From RGIG6353 sp045590615 (lineage in GTDB: Bacteria; Bacillota; Clostridia; Oscillospirales; SIG627), in NCBI GenBank assembly GCA_045590615.1, contig JAZNRH010000103.1, positions 1 through 48,030 of the forward strand: a DNA stretch of 48,030 nt, in the 5' to 3' direction. Within the stretch, counting starts at the first letter, position 1. Every line of letters begins with the position of its first letter. The position numbers and the translations under genes were made by a program. Positions 46,578 through 48,030 of the stretch are shown here, piece after piece. The notes under the pieces were generated by a model. That model made no database searches, was not told the origin of the DNA, and was given only the letters and a program-made list of their open reading frames with translations.

Positions 46578-47894
46578 ATGGAATTAAAGGTAGTAAAGTT
46601 CGGTGGCTCATCGCTCGCCGATGCATCACAGTTCAAAAAGGTCAGAGATATTATACTTGCAGACGAGTCAAGAAGATACGTTGTACCCTCTGCACCCGGA
46701 AAAAGATTTTCTTCGGACACCAAGGTTACCGATATGCTCTACGAATGTTATGAGCAAGCCAGCCGAGGAGAAAACATCGACGTTCTTTTTGATAATATAA
46801 GAGAAAGATACAATACTATTATTAGCGACCTCGGTGTAGATTTATCCCTTGAGGATGATTTTTGCGCAATAAAATATGCATTCCGTCACAAGTCGGGCAG
46901 AGACTATGCAGCCAGCCGAGGAGAATATCTCAACGGTAAAATTCTGGCAAAATATTTAGGCTTTGATTTTATTGACGCTGCAAACGTGATTTTCTTCAAG
47001 CTTGACGGCAGCTTCGATTCCGAAAAAACAAACGAAGTTCTCTCAGAGGAGCTCAAAAAACACTCTCACGCAGTTATACCCGGCTTTTACGGTTCGATGC
47101 CAAACGATACTATAAAGACCTTCTCAAGAGGTGGCTCTGATATTACGGGCTCAATCGTTGCAAGAGCTGCAAACGTTTCGCTCTATGAAAACTGGACCGA
47201 CGTATCAGGCTTTATGATGGCAGACCCAAGAATTATCAAGAACCCACAGACCATCGAGTACATTACATACAGAGAGCTTCGTGAGCTTTCGTACATGGGA
47301 GCAACCGTTCTCCACGAAGATGCAGTATTCCCCGTAAGAATGATGGGTATTCCGATCAATATCAAGAACACCAATGCGCCCGAAGACAAGGGTACTATGA
47401 TCGTTTCCGAAGCGCCATCTGATGCCAAGAACACGGTAATAACAGGTATCGCAGGCAAAAAGAACTTCTCGATTGTAAGAATTGAAAAGGATATGATGAA
47501 TCAGGAGCTTGGCTTTGGCAGACGAGTTCTTGAGGTGTTTGAAAATTGTGGTATTTCCTTCGAGCATCTCCCCTCGGGTATCGACACAATGACGGTAGTA
47601 GTTGCAGAGAGTGCACTCGACGGTAAGAGAGATACCATTATGACGGAAATCTGCAAGGCAGTTAACCCAGACCACATCACAATCGAGGACGGATACTCAC
47701 TCGTTGCCGTCGTTGGCAGAGGAATGGTAAGTACAAAGGGTACTGCTTCCAAAATCTTCTCGTCACTCTCCGACGGTGGCGTAAACATCAAGATGATCGA
47801 CCAAGGCTCGAGCGAGCTTAACATTATCATCGGTGTAAGCAACGAAGACTTTGAAAAGGCTATGAACTGTATTTATTCTGCATTCGTGAAATAA
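46578..47894 (+). CDS. lysC: Aspartokinase
   Basis: Aspartokinase phosphorylates aspartate, the first step to lysine, threonine, methionine and diaminopimelate (cell wall and dipicolinate of spores). The 438-residue protein starts VVKFGGSSLADASQFKKV (ATP site), has SRGGSDITGSIVARAA and WTDVSGFMMADPR for aspartate and nucleotide binding, and two C-terminal ACT domains (about 295-438) for allosteric control by end products. It is monofunctional, without a homoserine dehydrogenase part. GAGGT precedes the ATG. The leader has no room for a riboswitch, so feedback is likely at the protein level. Confidence 0.96.
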   Translation: MELKVVKFGGSSLADASQFKKVRDIILADESRRYVVPSAPGKRFSSDTKVTDMLYECYEQASRGENIDVLFDNIRERYNTIISDLGVDLSLEDDFCAIKYAFRHKSGRDYAASRGEYLNGKILAKYLGFDFIDAANVIFFKLDGSFDSEKTNEVLSEELKKHSHAVIPGFYGSMPNDTIKTFSRGGSDITGSIVARAANVSLYENWTDVSGFMMADPRIIKNPQTIEYITYRELRELSYMGATVLHEDAVFPVRMMGIPINIKNTNAPEDKGTMIVSEAPSDAKNTVITGIAGKKNFSIVRIEKDMMNQELGFGRRVLEVFENCGISFEHLPSGIDTMTVVVAESALDGKRDTIMTEICKAVNPDHITIEDGYSLVAVVGRGMVSTKGTASKIFSSLSDGGVNIKMIDQGSSELNIIIGVSNEDFEKAMNCIYSAFVK

Positions 47895-48030
47895 AAAAGT
47901 CGCCTTCGGCAACTGATGTTCGCTGACGCTCACGATTTTAATAGGTAGACTTTATTTGTTATATGCAAATTGCGATGCAATTTCCTATATAATAAAAAAG
48001 CGACGAGCCGTCGCTGGCGAATCTCGCCTA
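47895..48030. other. Hairpin-rich tail, no gene
   Basis: Beyond the aspartokinase stop there is no coding frame of note. The stretch holds GTCGCC-TTC-GGCAAC (47900-47914), AAATTGC-GAT-GCAATTT (about 47967-47983) and GCGACG-AGC-CGTCGC (48000-48014), three short hairpins in a row. It runs off the window end, so its extent is unknown. Confidence 0.5.

Noticed and set aside
1..48030. Defence system, prophage, CRISPR, rRNA or tRNA genes
   Set aside because: Read on both strands for repeat-spacer arrays, phage structural genes, restriction or toxin-antitoxin signatures and cloverleaf folds; nothing supportable was found.

Overview
The window reads as chromosomal DNA of an anaerobic, spore-forming, low-to-moderate-GC Firmicute of the class Clostridia. 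Evidence for this is the presence of spo0A and spoIVB, a CIRCE-controlled hrcA-grpE-dnaK-dnaJ operon, T-box riboswitches, ferredoxin-linked 2-oxoacid metabolism, AGGAGG-type ribosome binding sites and TTGACA/TATAAT promoters. A gut or rumen member of the Oscillospirales is plausible, but that is inference. I see no rRNA, tRNA, CRISPR array, intact insertion sequence or prophage.

Region 1 (1-10996, minus strand) is a branched-chain amino acid block. It holds the transporter brnQ, then two T-box leaders, each followed by a paralogous protein that fuses an XRE helix-turn-helix, a cupin and an AMP-forming acyl-CoA synthetase. After the second synthetase come a P-loop ATPase, a four-subunit 2-oxoacid:ferredoxin oxidoreductase of the VorB type, and the aminotransferase ilvE. 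Read together, the genes describe assimilation of branched short-chain acids: acid to acyl-CoA, reductive carboxylation to the 2-oxoacid, then transamination to valine or isoleucine. The specifier codons I read in the leaders are GUA (Val) and AUC (Ile), which fits this scheme.

Region 2 (11091-17104) holds loosely connected genes: an M20 peptidase, an SGNH hydrolase, an aldo/keto reductase, an orphan ferritin-like candidate on the plus strand, and a membrane-anchored HtrA protease. Several hairpin-rich intergenic stretches lie here.

Region 3 (17306-30681, minus strand) is a surface-polysaccharide operon with a clear promoter at 30761-30789. It encodes the complete CapE/CapF/CapG route to UDP-N-acetyl-L-fucosamine, four glycosyltransferases, a Wzy-like polymerase, a DegT aminotransferase, a PglD-like acetyltransferase, a PglC-like initiating phosphosugar transferase, and an ATP-grasp/HAD pair. 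No Wzx flippase or chain-length regulator is present in the window. A 484-base gap upstream contains a candidate small plus-strand transcript.

Region 4 (31166-38433, minus strand) has an acyltransferase directly downstream of the hrcA-grpE-dnaK-dnaJ operon, then spo0A and a radical SAM/SPASM protein.

Region 5 (38567-47894, mostly plus strand) carries a sugar isomerase/epimerase-like protein, two Gfo/Idh/MocA proteins that resemble GH109 NAD-dependent glycosidases, an AraC regulator and an EamA transporter, which together look like a small glycoside-use locus. It ends with a TetR regulator, a CDF metal exporter, spoIVB and a monofunctional aspartokinase.
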